This document shows, one piece after another, positions 1 to 6,072 of a DNA stretch of 6,968 nucleotides (positions are counted from its first letter, which is position 1; every line of letters starts with the position of its first letter). The DNA is from an uncultured Alphaproteobacteria bacterium (GTDB taxonomy: Bacteria; Pseudomonadota; Alphaproteobacteria; Rhizobiales; Beijerinckiaceae). The stretch covers positions 1 to 6,968 of the forward strand of contig CALCZO010000222.1 of the NCBI GenBank assembly GCA_937903315.1, given 5' to 3'. The position numbers and the translations under genes were made by a program. A model generated the notes under the pieces. It saw only the letters and a program-made list of their open reading frames with translations. It had not been told where the DNA came from and did not search any database.

Positions 1-3
1 CTT

Positions 4-10
4 GAGGAGA
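4..10 (+). promoter_or_regulatory. Ribosome binding site of rpsM, fixing a TTG start
   Basis: The purine run GAGGAGA sits 6 nt upstream of the TTG at 17-19. The frame is also open upstream, with another TTG at 2-4, but that codon overlaps this Shine-Dalgarno sequence. Starting there would add five residues (MRRSV) not seen in S13 proteins. The site therefore argues for initiation at 17. Confidence 0.8.
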
Positions 11-16
11 AGCGTC

Positions 17-385
<369 letters not shown>

Positions 386-392
386 TGTCCCG

Positions 393-419
393 AGCCGGCG
401 CCCGTGGCGGCGTCCGGCT
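393..419 (+). other. Intercistronic inverted repeat between rpsM and rpsK
   Basis: AGCCGG at 393-398 is complementary to CCGGCT at 414-419. The stem continues inward as CGCC (399-402) with GGCG (409-412), leaving T413 bulged and a six-base loop at 403-408. It lies 7 nt after the rpsM stop and is not followed by a T tract, so it is not a standard intrinsic terminator. It could be an mRNA-stabilising or processing hairpin, or a protein-binding site. The base pairing is directly visible; any function is inference. Confidence 0.45.
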
Positions 420-451
420 GATCACCTCACTGTTTGGAAGGTCTCTGGCTC

Positions 452-841
452 ATGGCTAAGGAAGCAACCCGCGTTCGTCGTCGTGAACGCAAGAACATCG
501 CGTCGGGCGTTGCCCATGTGAACGCGTCGTTCAACAACACGATGATCACGATCACGGATGCGCAGGGCAACACGATCTCGTGGTCGTCGGCCGGTGCGCT
601 CGGCTTCAAAGGTTCGAAGAAGTCCACTCCGTATGCGGCGCAGGTCGCGGCGGAGGATGCGGCCCGCAAGGCGTCCGAGCATGGCATGAGGACGCTCGAG
701 GTCGAAGTGACCGGTCCGGGTTCGGGCCGTGAATCGGCGCTGCGCGCCCTTCAGGCGTCGGGCTTCACGGTGACGTCGATCCGCGACGTGACACCGATTG
801 CGCACAACGGTTGCCGTCCGCGCAAGCGTCGTCGCGTCTGA
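452..841 (+). CDS. rpsK: Small-subunit ribosomal protein S11 (uS11)
   Basis: S11 lies on the platform of the 30S subunit, helps shape the rRNA around the E site and mRNA exit, and pairs with S18/S21 in bacteria. The 129-residue product starts MAKEATRVRRRERKN. It carries the conserved AHVNASFNNTMITITD block at 21-36, the SAGALGFKGSKKSTPYAAQ segment at 46-64, and the C-terminal TPIAHNGCRPRKRRRV at 114-129. The Asn-Gly at 119-120 corresponds to the site reported to form isoaspartate in E. coli S11. The start is the ATG at 452, preceded by GGAAGG at 436-441; an in-frame TTG at 434 would overlap that site and add non-homologous residues. The gap to rpsM is 66 nt and to rpoA 76 nt. In E. coli rpsD would follow; here rpoA comes next, as is usual in alphaproteobacteria. 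Confidence 0.98.
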   Translation: MAKEATRVRRRERKNIASGVAHVNASFNNTMITITDAQGNTISWSSAGALGFKGSKKSTPYAAQVAAEDAARKASEHGMRTLEVEVTGPGSGRESALRALQASGFTVTSIRDVTPIAHNGCRPRKRRRV

Positions 842-859
842 TATATATTTGCCTCGGTG

Positions 860-888
860 CGGCGTGCCCATTGTCGGCGCGCCGTTTT
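860..888 (+). terminator. Putative attenuator or weak intrinsic terminator between rpsK and rpoA
   Basis: Bases 860-868 (CGGCGTGCC) pair with 876-884 (GGCGCGCCG) in a nine-pair stem with one G-U pair and a seven-base loop. The stem is followed directly by TTTT at 885-888, so it has the layout of a short intrinsic terminator inside an operon, 18 nt after the rpsK stop and 33 nt before the rpoA start. Read-through must occur if rpoA has no promoter of its own, and I see no convincing one in the gap. Partial termination could tune alpha subunit output relative to S13/S11, but that is inference. The four-base T tract is short, so it may be only a processing hairpin. Confidence 0.45.
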
Positions 889-917
889 GCTGACGGGATC
901 GAAGGGATTTTGCTGTC

Positions 918-1934
918 GTGATCCAGAAGAACTGGCAGGAACTGATTAAGCCGTCCAAGCTCGACGTGCAGCCGGGCAATGATGCGCGTCGTCTGGCCAC
1001 GGTTGTTGCCGAGCCGCTTGAGCGTGGCTTCGGCATGACACTCGGCAACGCCCTGCGTCGCGTGCTGCTGTCGTCGCTTCAGGGCGCCGCCGTCACCGCG
1101 ATCCAGATCGACGGTGTTCTGCATGAATTCTCGTCGATCCCCGGCGTGCGTGAAGATGTGATCGACATCGTCCTCAACATCAAGGACATCGCGATCAAGA
1201 TGCAGGCCGATCAGGCCAAGCGTCTGACATTGCGCAAGCACGGCCCCGGTGTTGTCACGGCCGGTGACATTGCCGTGACCGGCGATGTGCAGATCCTCAA
1301 TCCCGAACTCGTGCTGTGCAACCTCGACGAGGGCGCCGAGATCCGCATGGAACTGACGGTCGCCACCGGCAAGGGCTACACACCCGCCGACCGCAACCGT
1401 CCCGAGGATGCGCCGATCGGCATGATCCCGGTCGACAGCCTGTTCTCTCCGGTCAAGAAGGTGTCCTACAGGGTCGAGAATACCCGGCAGGGCCAGGACC
1501 TGGAGAAGGACAAGCTGACGATGAGCATCGAGACCGATGGCTCGATCTCGCCCGAGGATGCGCTGGCGTTCGCTGCCCGCATCCTGCAGGATCAGCTTGA
1601 GGTGTTCCTCAACTTCGAGGAACCGCGCAAGGAAGAGGCGCCTGCCGCCATTCCGGAGCTGGCCTTCAACCCGGCGCTGCTCAAGAAGGTCGACGAGCTG
1701 GAGCTGTCGGTCCGTTCGGCGAACTGCCTGAAGAACGACAACATCGTCTACATCGGCGATCTCATTCAGAAGACCGAAGGCGAAATGCTGCGCACTCCGA
1801 ACTTCGGTCGCAAGTCGCTGAACGAAATCAAGGAAGTTCTGGCCCAGATGGGCCTGCATCTCGGCATGGAAGTGTCGGGCTGGCCGCCCGAGAACATCGA
1901 CGAACTCGCCAAGCGGTTCGAAGAGCATTACTGA
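918..1934 (+). CDS. rpoA: DNA-directed RNA polymerase alpha subunit
   Basis: The alpha subunit dimerises to nucleate RNA polymerase assembly (alpha2, then beta, beta', sigma). Its C-terminal domain binds UP elements and transcription activators. The 338-residue product is full length. The N-terminal domain (about 1-233) contains the conserved VAEPLERGFGMTLGNALRRVLLSS (30-53) and VLHEFSSIPGVREDV (67-81), and an Ala/Pro/Glu-rich linker follows at about 234-248. The C-terminal domain (about 250-325) has the helix-hairpin-helix region ELSVRSANCLKNDNIVYIGDL at 262-282. R266 aligns with E. coli R265, the key DNA-contact residue. TPNFGRKSLNEIKEVL spans 293-308. The start is GTG at 918, giving MIQKNWQEL, the usual alphaproteobacterial N-terminus, with AAGGGA at 902-907 as ribosome binding site. 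The gene lies directly after rpsK without rpsD and before rplQ. No lesion or missing motif is visible. Confidence 0.98.
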   Translation: MIQKNWQELIKPSKLDVQPGNDARRLATVVAEPLERGFGMTLGNALRRVLLSSLQGAAVTAIQIDGVLHEFSSIPGVREDVIDIVLNIKDIAIKMQADQAKRLTLRKHGPGVVTAGDIAVTGDVQILNPELVLCNLDEGAEIRMELTVATGKGYTPADRNRPEDAPIGMIPVDSLFSPVKKVSYRVENTRQGQDLEKDKLTMSIETDGSISPEDALAFAARILQDQLEVFLNFEEPRKEEAPAAIPELAFNPALLKKVDELELSVRSANCLKNDNIVYIGDLIQKTEGEMLRTPNFGRKSLNEIKEVLAQMGLHLGMEVSGWPPENIDELAKRFEEHY

Positions 1935-1956
1935 GGCGACGGGCAAAGCCCGCGCC
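1935..1956 (+). other. Hairpin abutting the rpoA stop codon
   Basis: GGCG (1935-1938) pairs with CGCC (1953-1956), and CGGGC (1940-1944) pairs with GCCCG (1948-1952), with A1939 bulged and an AAA loop. The stem begins at the base after the rpoA TGA and is followed by AATAACG, not a T tract, so transcription should continue into rplQ. Its position suits a structure that limits 3' exonuclease decay of the upstream message or marks an RNA processing point. The pairing is visible; the role is inferred. Confidence 0.45.
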
Positions 1957-2010
1957 AATAACGAGCGGCCGTACCTTGACACGGCGGTCGCATAAGGATG
2001 GAGCAATCCA

Positions 2011-2448
2011 ATGCGTCACGGAAACAAAGGCCGCCGGTTCAACCGGACGGCGTCGCATCGCAAGGCGATGTTTGCCAATCTCGCGGCTGCGCTGATCCGG
2101 CATGAGCAGATCATCACGACCCTGCCGAAGGCCAAGGACCTGCGTCCGGTCGTCGAGAAGCTCGTGACGCTCGGCAAGAAGGGCGATCTGCATTCGCGGC
2201 GTCTGGCGATCGGCCAGATGCGTGATCAGGACAGCGTCAAGAAGCTGTTCGACGTTCTGGCGCCCCGCTACAAGGAGCGCAACGGCGGCTATCTGCGCAT
2301 CATCAAGGCGGGGTTCCGCTATGGTGACAGCGCGCCGGTGGCGGTGATCGAATTTGTCGATCGCGATGTCGACGCCAAGGGCAAGGATGATCTGGCCCGT
2401 CACGCGGCGGATGTTGCAGCCAATGCGCAGGGCGCGGACGCGGCATAA
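2011..2448 (+). CDS. rplQ: Large-subunit ribosomal protein L17 (bL17)
   Basis: L17 is a bacteria-specific 50S protein that binds 23S rRNA near the peptide exit-tunnel side of the subunit. The 145-residue product starts MRHGNKGRRFNRTASHRKAM and contains the L17 signature region IITTLPKAKDLRPVVEKLV (34-52), followed by LGKKGDLHSRRLA (54-66). The conserved C-terminal strand region YLRIIKAGFRYGDSAPVAVIEFVDR lies at about 95-119. The last 25 or so residues form an Ala/Asp-rich tail that extends beyond the 127 residues of E. coli L17; such tails are common in alphaproteobacteria. The ATG at 2011 is preceded by GGAG (2000-2003) at 7-nt spacing. It is the last gene of the operon, 76 nt after rpoA, and is followed within 26 nt by a strong terminator. 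Confidence 0.98.
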   Translation: MRHGNKGRRFNRTASHRKAMFANLAAALIRHEQIITTLPKAKDLRPVVEKLVTLGKKGDLHSRRLAIGQMRDQDSVKKLFDVLAPRYKERNGGYLRIIKAGFRYGDSAPVAVIEFVDRDVDAKGKDDLARHAADVAANAQGADAA

Positions 2449-2473
2449 GTTTTTTCAGACATGGATGACAGAT

Positions 2474-2501
2474 AAAAAGGGCGGCGCGAGCCGCCCTTTT
2501 T
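2474..2501 (+). terminator. Intrinsic terminator of the rpsM-rplQ unit, probably bidirectional
   Basis: GGGCGGC (2479-2485) and GCCGCCC (2490-2496) form a perfect stem around a GCGA loop, a stable tetraloop of the GNRA type. AAAAA (2474-2478) and TTTTT (2497-2501) flank the stem and extend the pairing to 12 bp. On the + strand the T5 tract follows the stem as in a Rho-independent terminator, 25 nt after the rplQ stop. The A5 on the other side gives the same layout on the - strand, so it can also stop transcription arriving from phoU. Confidence 0.92.
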
Positions 2502-2552
2502 CATGTCCGGTGTTCCAGGTCGGGGGTAAAGACGGCCGGGGCAGGGCACCGG

Positions 2553-2581
2553 AAATGGAAAGGGCGGCCCTGCGGCCGCCC
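2553..2581 (-). terminator. Intrinsic terminator downstream of phoU
   Basis: On the - strand an 8-bp perfect GC stem, GGGCGGCC (2581-2574) with GGCCGCCC (2569-2562), closes a four-base loop. It is followed by TTTCCATTT (2561-2553), a broken T tract. It lies 32 nt past the phoU stop, so it fits the end of the pst-phoU transcript. No T tract follows on the + strand, which gives it a direction. The interrupted T run suggests less than full efficiency, and the bidirectional hairpin at 2474-2501 would serve as a backup. Confidence 0.7.
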
Positions 2582-2613
2582 CATCATGCATCCGGACCGG
2601 GAGTTCAGCGGCG

Positions 2614-3336
2614 TCAGTCGTGTTCGCTGCCGGACACTGCATCGGCCTCGGGCACAGCGCCGGCGCGCGGCCGGACGTCGGTCAGGGCAGAGCCCGTCAC
2701 CATGTAATGCATGGTCTCGGCGATGTTGGTGCAATGATCGCCCATCCGCTCGATGTTCTTGGCGCAGAACAGCAGATGGGTGCAGAAGGTGATGTTGCGC
2801 GGATCTTCCATCATGTAGGTCAGCAATTCGCGGAACAGCGAGTTGTGCAGCGCGTCGATGTCGTCGTCATGGCGCCAGACCTCAAGCGCAGCATCGAGAT
2901 TGCGGCTGGCATAGGCGTCGAGCACCATCCGCAGCCGTTCCTGCGCCATGTTGCCGAGATGGGTCACGCCATTGACCAGCGACTGCTGGTGGAACGGCAT
3001 GCCGATCGCCTTGACGCGCTTGCCGATGTTCTTGGCGAGATCGCCGATGCGCTCGATGTCCGCCGCCATCTTGATGGTCGAGGCGATGACGCGCAGATCG
3101 ACTGCCATCGGCTGTCGGCGCGCGATCATCAGGATCGCCTTCTCATTGACCTCGCGTTCCATCACGTCGAGCTGTGAATCGGTGCGGATCACGTCGTCGG
3201 CCAGCATGTTGTCGCCGCGGACCAGTGCCTTGACAGAACTGGCCAGCATGCTTTCGGCAATGCCGCCCATCTCGGAGATGCGCCGGGCGAGATCCTGCAA
3301 CTCGACGTCGTAGGCCTTTACGGTGTGGTCGGTCAT
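2614..3336 (-). CDS. phoU: Phosphate signalling and transport regulator PhoU
   Basis: PhoU is a cytoplasmic, peripheral membrane protein that links the PstSCAB transporter to the PhoR sensor kinase. With phosphate plentiful it keeps the Pho regulon off and limits uptake. The 240-residue product matches the usual length (E. coli 241) and is all-helical, with two PhoU repeats. Each carries the metal-binding E-x-x-x-D motif: IERIGD with E95/D99, and IERMGD with E196/D200 followed by HCTNIAE. The last 25 or so residues (about 216-240) are a Pro/Ala/acidic tail with no clear structure. The start is the ATG at 3336 (MTDHTVKAYDVELQDL) with AGGAG at 3347-3343. The frame stays open upstream into the pstB end, but that segment is not PhoU-like. 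The gene follows pstB by 19 nt, is the last in the operon, and is followed by a terminator rather than phoB. Confidence 0.96.
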   Translation of the reverse strand: MTDHTVKAYDVELQDLARRISEMGGIAESMLASSVKALVRGDNMLADDVIRTDSQLDVMEREVNEKAILMIARRQPMAVDLRVIASTIKMAADIERIGDLAKNIGKRVKAIGMPFHQQSLVNGVTHLGNMAQERLRMVLDAYASRNLDAALEVWRHDDDIDALHNSLFRELLTYMMEDPRNITFCTHLLFCAKNIERMGDHCTNIAETMHYMVTGSALTDVRPRAGAVPEADAVSGSEHD

Positions 3337-3355
3337 CAGACGCTCCTGTCCTTGT

Positions 3356-4147
3356 TCAGCCGAAGCGGCCGGTGATGTAGTCCTGCGTCCGCTTCTCGCG
3401 CGGGGCGGTGAAGATTTCGTCCGTATCGCCAAACTCGACCAGTTCGCCAAGATACATGAACGCTGTTTTCTGCGACACGCGGGCGGCCTGCTGCATGTTG
3501 TGCGTCACGATGGCGATGGTGTAGTTGGCGCGCAGTTCGTCGATCAACTCCTCGATCTTGGATGTCGAAATCGGGTCGAGCGCCGAACAGGGCTCATCGA
3601 ACAGGATCACGTCGGGCTTGATCGCAACCGTCCGGGCAATGCACAGGCGCTGCTGCTGGCCACCCGACAGCGACTGGCCGGAGGCGTTGAGCTTGTCCTT
3701 GACCTCGTTCCACAAGGCCGCGCCCTTCAGCGCCGTCTCGACGCGCCCGTCCATCTCGCTTTTCGGCAGGTTCTCGTAAAGACGGATGCCGAAGGCGATG
3801 TTGTCGTAGATCGTCATCGGGAACGGCGTCGGCTTCTGGAACACCATGCCGACGCGCGAGCGCAGCAGGTTGAGATCGACCGCAGGGTCGAGAATGTTCT
3901 TGCCGTCGAGCAGGACCTCGCCTTCCGCACGCTGTCCCGGATAGAGATCATACATGCGGTTGAGGACGCGCAGCAACGTGGACTTGCCGCAGCCCGAAGG
4001 CCCGATGAAGGCCGTGACCTGATGCTCGAGCAACTCCAGCGAATTGCCCTTCAGAGCCTTGCTTTCACCGTAGTAGAAATTGAGGTTTTTGACCTCGATC
4101 TTGGCCTTCGGTGTCTGTCCGGTGGCCATTGCTGCACCCTGGGTCAT
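3356..4147 (-). CDS. pstB: Phosphate ABC transporter ATP-binding protein PstB
   Basis: PstB is the cytoplasmic ATPase that powers phosphate import through PstCA (ATP + H2O + external phosphate to ADP + phosphate + internal phosphate). The 263-residue product shows all ABC motifs: Walker A GPSGCGKST at 49-57, the Q-loop Gln at about 104 (VFQKPTPFPMTIYDN, the PstB type), and signature LSGGQQQR at 160-167. Walker B VILFDEP is at 180-186 with catalytic E185, the D-loop SALD at 188-191 and the switch His at 216 (VTHNMQQ). The start ATG at 4147 overlaps the pstA stop in ATGA, with AAAGGA at 4160-4155 seven nt upstream. A second ATG gives Met7 but has a weaker ribosome site. The overlap implies translational coupling to pstA. 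Confidence 0.97.
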   Translation of the reverse strand: MTQGAAMATGQTPKAKIEVKNLNFYYGESKALKGNSLELLEHQVTAFIGPSGCGKSTLLRVLNRMYDLYPGQRAEGEVLLDGKNILDPAVDLNLLRSRVGMVFQKPTPFPMTIYDNIAFGIRLYENLPKSEMDGRVETALKGAALWNEVKDKLNASGQSLSGGQQQRLCIARTVAIKPDVILFDEPCSALDPISTSKIEELIDELRANYTIAIVTHNMQQAARVSQKTAFMYLGELVEFGDTDEIFTAPREKRTQDYITGRFG

Positions 4148-4989
4148 TTGCGCGTCCTTTCGCCGCCGATCACGCGGGCGGCAATGTTGAGCGACAGAAC
4201 CGCCAGCGTAATCAGCAGCGCGCCCGACCAGGCGAGCTGCTTCCAGTAGGCATAGGGGCTCTGGACGAAATTGTTGATGGTCACCGGCAGGTTGGCCAGC
4301 GGCTTGGTGATGTCGAGGCTCCAGAACTGGTTCGACAGCGAAGTGAACAGCAGCGGCGCGGTTTCGCCGGCGACACGGGCTGTCGCCAGCAGGACACCTG
4401 TGATGATCCCGGCTCTGGCGGCACGGAAGGCGATGCGGCGGATGACCAGCGAGCGCGGCATGCCCAGCGCGGACGCCGCCTCCCGCAGGGTGTTGGGTAC
4501 CAGATGGAGCATGTTCTCGGTGGTCCGCACGACGACTGGGATCACGATCACCGCCAGCGCCAGCGCGCCGGCGAACCCCGAGAAGCCGCCCATCGGCACG
4601 ACGATGAAACCGTAGATGAACAGGCCGATGATGATCGACGGTGCACTGAGGAGAATGTCGTTGATGAACCGGATCACGGTCGCCAGACGATCATAGCGGC
4701 CATATTCAGCCAGCCAGGTGCCCGCCAGCAGGCCCAGCGGTGTGCCGATGGCGACGCCGACGATGGTCATCATCAAAGAGCCCACGATCGCATTGGCAAG
4801 GCCGCCGGTTGTCGAGCCGGGCGGCGGCGTCATCTCGGTGAACAAGGTGACGCTGAGCCCGGCAAGGCCGTTCCAGAACAGCGAGAACAGGATCATCGCC
4901 AGCCACGAGAGGCCGAAGGCAGCCGCTCCGAAGCACAGGCCGCGGACGATCAGATCCGAACGACGGCGGGAGGCATAAATCGGGTTCAT
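4144..4989 (-). CDS. pstA: Phosphate ABC transporter permease PstA
   Basis: PstA is one of the two inner-membrane channel subunits of the phosphate importer and pairs with PstC. The 281-residue product has about six hydrophobic segments (near 15-38, 65-93, 115-133, 138-155, 194-213 and 254-274). The cytoplasmic EAA loop, E170-AASALG with its conserved glycine at 176, docks on PstB. An R205-VAG-E209-T motif in the following membrane segment is matched by RALGET in PstC, and conserved Arg/Glu residues of this region are linked to transport in the family. The sequence ENMLHLVPNTLREAASALG is typical of PstA. The start ATG at 4989 lies 4 nt after the pstC stop and has only a weak Shine-Dalgarno sequence (AGGG about 12 nt upstream), so initiation may depend on ribosomes finishing pstC. 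The end overlaps pstB by 4 nt. Confidence 0.96.
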   Translation of the reverse strand: MNPIYASRRRSDLIVRGLCFGAAAFGLSWLAMILFSLFWNGLAGLSVTLFTEMTPPPGSTTGGLANAIVGSLMMTIVGVAIGTPLGLLAGTWLAEYGRYDRLATVIRFINDILLSAPSIIIGLFIYGFIVVPMGGFSGFAGALALAVIVIPVVVRTTENMLHLVPNTLREAASALGMPRSLVIRRIAFRAARAGIITGVLLATARVAGETAPLLFTSLSNQFWSLDITKPLANLPVTINNFVQSPYAYWKQLAWSGALLITLAVLSLNIAARVIGGERTRK

Positions 4990-4993
4990 GATC

Positions 4994-5995
4994 TTACTTG
5001 CCCTGTTTCATTTCGAGGCGCAGCAGCATCAGGCGCGCGGTCGCCAGAACGGCGAAGGTCAGGACAAACAGCAGCAGGCCGAGCAGGATGAGGCCAGACT
5101 GATGCAAGCCATCGCTTTCGGCAAATTCCGAGGCAATGGCTGCGGAGATTGTCGTTCCTGGCGCAAAAATTGATCCCTGAATCTTGAAGGCGTTGCCGAT
5201 GATGAAGGTCACGGCCATCGTCTCGCCCAGCGCACGGCCCAGCGCCAGCATCACGCCACCGATCACGCCGACGCGGGTGTAGGGGATCACGACGTTGCGG
5301 ACCACTTCCCAGGTGGTGCAGCCGACGCCGTACGCGGCCTCCTTGAGCACCGGCGGGACGGTGTCGAACACGTCCTTCGATACGGCCGTGATGAACGGCA
5401 GGATCATGATCGCCAGCACCAGCGAGGCGTTGAACAGGCTGAGCTGCGACGGCGGTCCGGCGAAAATCGCGCCAAGCACCGGGATCGAGCCGAAGGTGGC
5501 GATCATGAACGGCTGGAATTTTTCAGCCAGCCAGGGAGCGAGGACGAAGAAGCCCCACATGCCGTAGATGATCGAGGGGATGCCGGCGAGCAGTTCGATC
5601 GCCAGCGCAAACGGACGCCGCAGCTTCATCGGGCATAATTCTGTCAGGAAGATCGCGATGCCAAGGCCGACCGGAACCGCGATCAGCATGGCGATCAGCG
5701 AGGTCAGCAGCGTACCGTAAATCGGCCCCAGTGCGCCCATGACGGGCGTCGGCTCCATCTGCGGTGCCCAGCGCTGAGTGGTCAGGAAGTCAAATCCGAA
5801 TTCACGGATCGCCGGCAGGGCGCCGATGAACAGCGAGATGATGATCCCGCCGAGAATGCCGAGAACGGTCAGGGCCGACAGGCGGGTGGCCCAATAGAAC
5901 ATCGAGTCGGATCGTGTGAACCCACTCAGGGCTGAAGCCTTGGCGGCTTCCTGCCGGTCCTTCGCGATCGGCGAGGCTATATCGGCAAGGCTCAT
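4994..5995 (-). CDS. pstC: Phosphate ABC transporter permease PstC
   Basis: PstC is the second channel subunit of the phosphate importer in the inner membrane. The 333-residue product begins with about 33 polar, probably cytoplasmic residues. A first membrane helix (about 40-60) and a periplasmic stretch follow, then five further hydrophobic segments (about 92-118, 130-155, 188-206, 243-264 and 301-324). The EAA loop is E219-AAYGVG with G225, and the R254-ALG-E258-T motif parallels the one in PstA. Family-typical stretches include YGTLLTSLIAMLIAVPVGLGIAIFL (93-117) and AGIPSIIYGMWGFFVL (137-152). The ATG at 5995 has GAGGG at 6008-6004 with 8-nt spacing. Met32 is an internal alternative, but the longer start has the clear ribosome site. 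The gene is 77 nt from pstS and 4 nt from pstA. Confidence 0.96.
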   Translation of the reverse strand: MSLADIASPIAKDRQEAAKASALSGFTRSDSMFYWATRLSALTVLGILGGIIISLFIGALPAIREFGFDFLTTQRWAPQMEPTPVMGALGPIYGTLLTSLIAMLIAVPVGLGIAIFLTELCPMKLRRPFALAIELLAGIPSIIYGMWGFFVLAPWLAEKFQPFMIATFGSIPVLGAIFAGPPSQLSLFNASLVLAIMILPFITAVSKDVFDTVPPVLKEAAYGVGCTTWEVVRNVVIPYTRVGVIGGVMLALGRALGETMAVTFIIGNAFKIQGSIFAPGTTISAAIASEFAESDGLHQSGLILLGLLLFVLTFAVLATARLMLLRLEMKQGK

Positions 5996-6027
5996 AGGAC
6001 GTGCCCTCGGCTTTTTGAAGACTGTAA

Positions 6028-6057
6028 GGGGCCTCGCGCCCTATGGCACGAGGCCCC
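6028..6057 (-). other. Strong intercistronic hairpin between pstS and pstC
   Basis: Read on the - strand, GGGGCCTCG (6057-6049) pairs perfectly with CGAGGCCCC (6036-6028). Inside, GCC (6047-6045) pairs with GGC (6040-6038) across one mismatch and closes a four-base loop, for about 12 pairs in all. It lies 15 nt after the pstS stop and 32 nt before the pstC start. What follows is TTACAGTCTTC, a poor T tract, so full termination is unlikely. Binding-protein genes in ABC operons often have such a structure, which stabilises the upstream message or lets only part of transcription continue, so that binding protein exceeds permease. That role is inferred here. Confidence 0.65.
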
Positions 6058-6072
6058 CCAATTGCAGGGAAA

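Noticed and set aside
841..850. TATATT at 844-849 as a -10 box for rpoA
   Set aside because: The nearest -35-like TTGCCG (811-816) is 27 nt away, far too distant, and no better match sits at the right spacing.
422..1048. Open frame of 208 codons on the - strand across rpsK and early rpoA
   Set aside because: It is antisense to two conserved genes, with no motif and no plausible ribosome site noted.
765..2006. Long open frame (413 codons) on the - strand opposite rpoA
   Set aside because: It lies fully antisense to rpoA, rpsK's end and the rpoA-rplQ gap. Its translation is rich in Arg, His, Asp and Leu with no family motif, as expected from antisense frames of GC-rich codons.
1976..2010. TTGACA at 1976-1981 as a -35 element for an rplQ promoter
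   Set aside because: No -10-like hexamer lies 15-19 nt downstream; the nearest, CATAAG, is only 9 nt away. A consensus -35 alone is weak evidence.
2354..2707. Small + strand frame running from the rplQ end through the convergent gap into phoU's end
   Set aside because: It crosses two terminators and overlaps rplQ in another frame, and its composition is arbitrary (Arg, Pro and Ser rich). No gene of its own is supported.
3323..4249. Open frame of 308 codons on the + strand opposite pstB
   Set aside because: pstB on the other strand has every ABC motif in order. The + frame reads as a low-information antisense shadow without recognisable domains.
4111..5091. Open frame of 326 codons on the + strand opposite pstA
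   Set aside because: The product is extremely rich in Gln, Arg, Asp and His, typical of the antisense of hydrophobic membrane-protein codons. pstA accounts for the region.
5996..6072. Possible Pho box ahead of pstC
   Set aside because: No pair of CTGTCAT-like repeats with an AT spacer is present on either strand of the gap. The expected Pho box would be upstream of pstS, outside the window.
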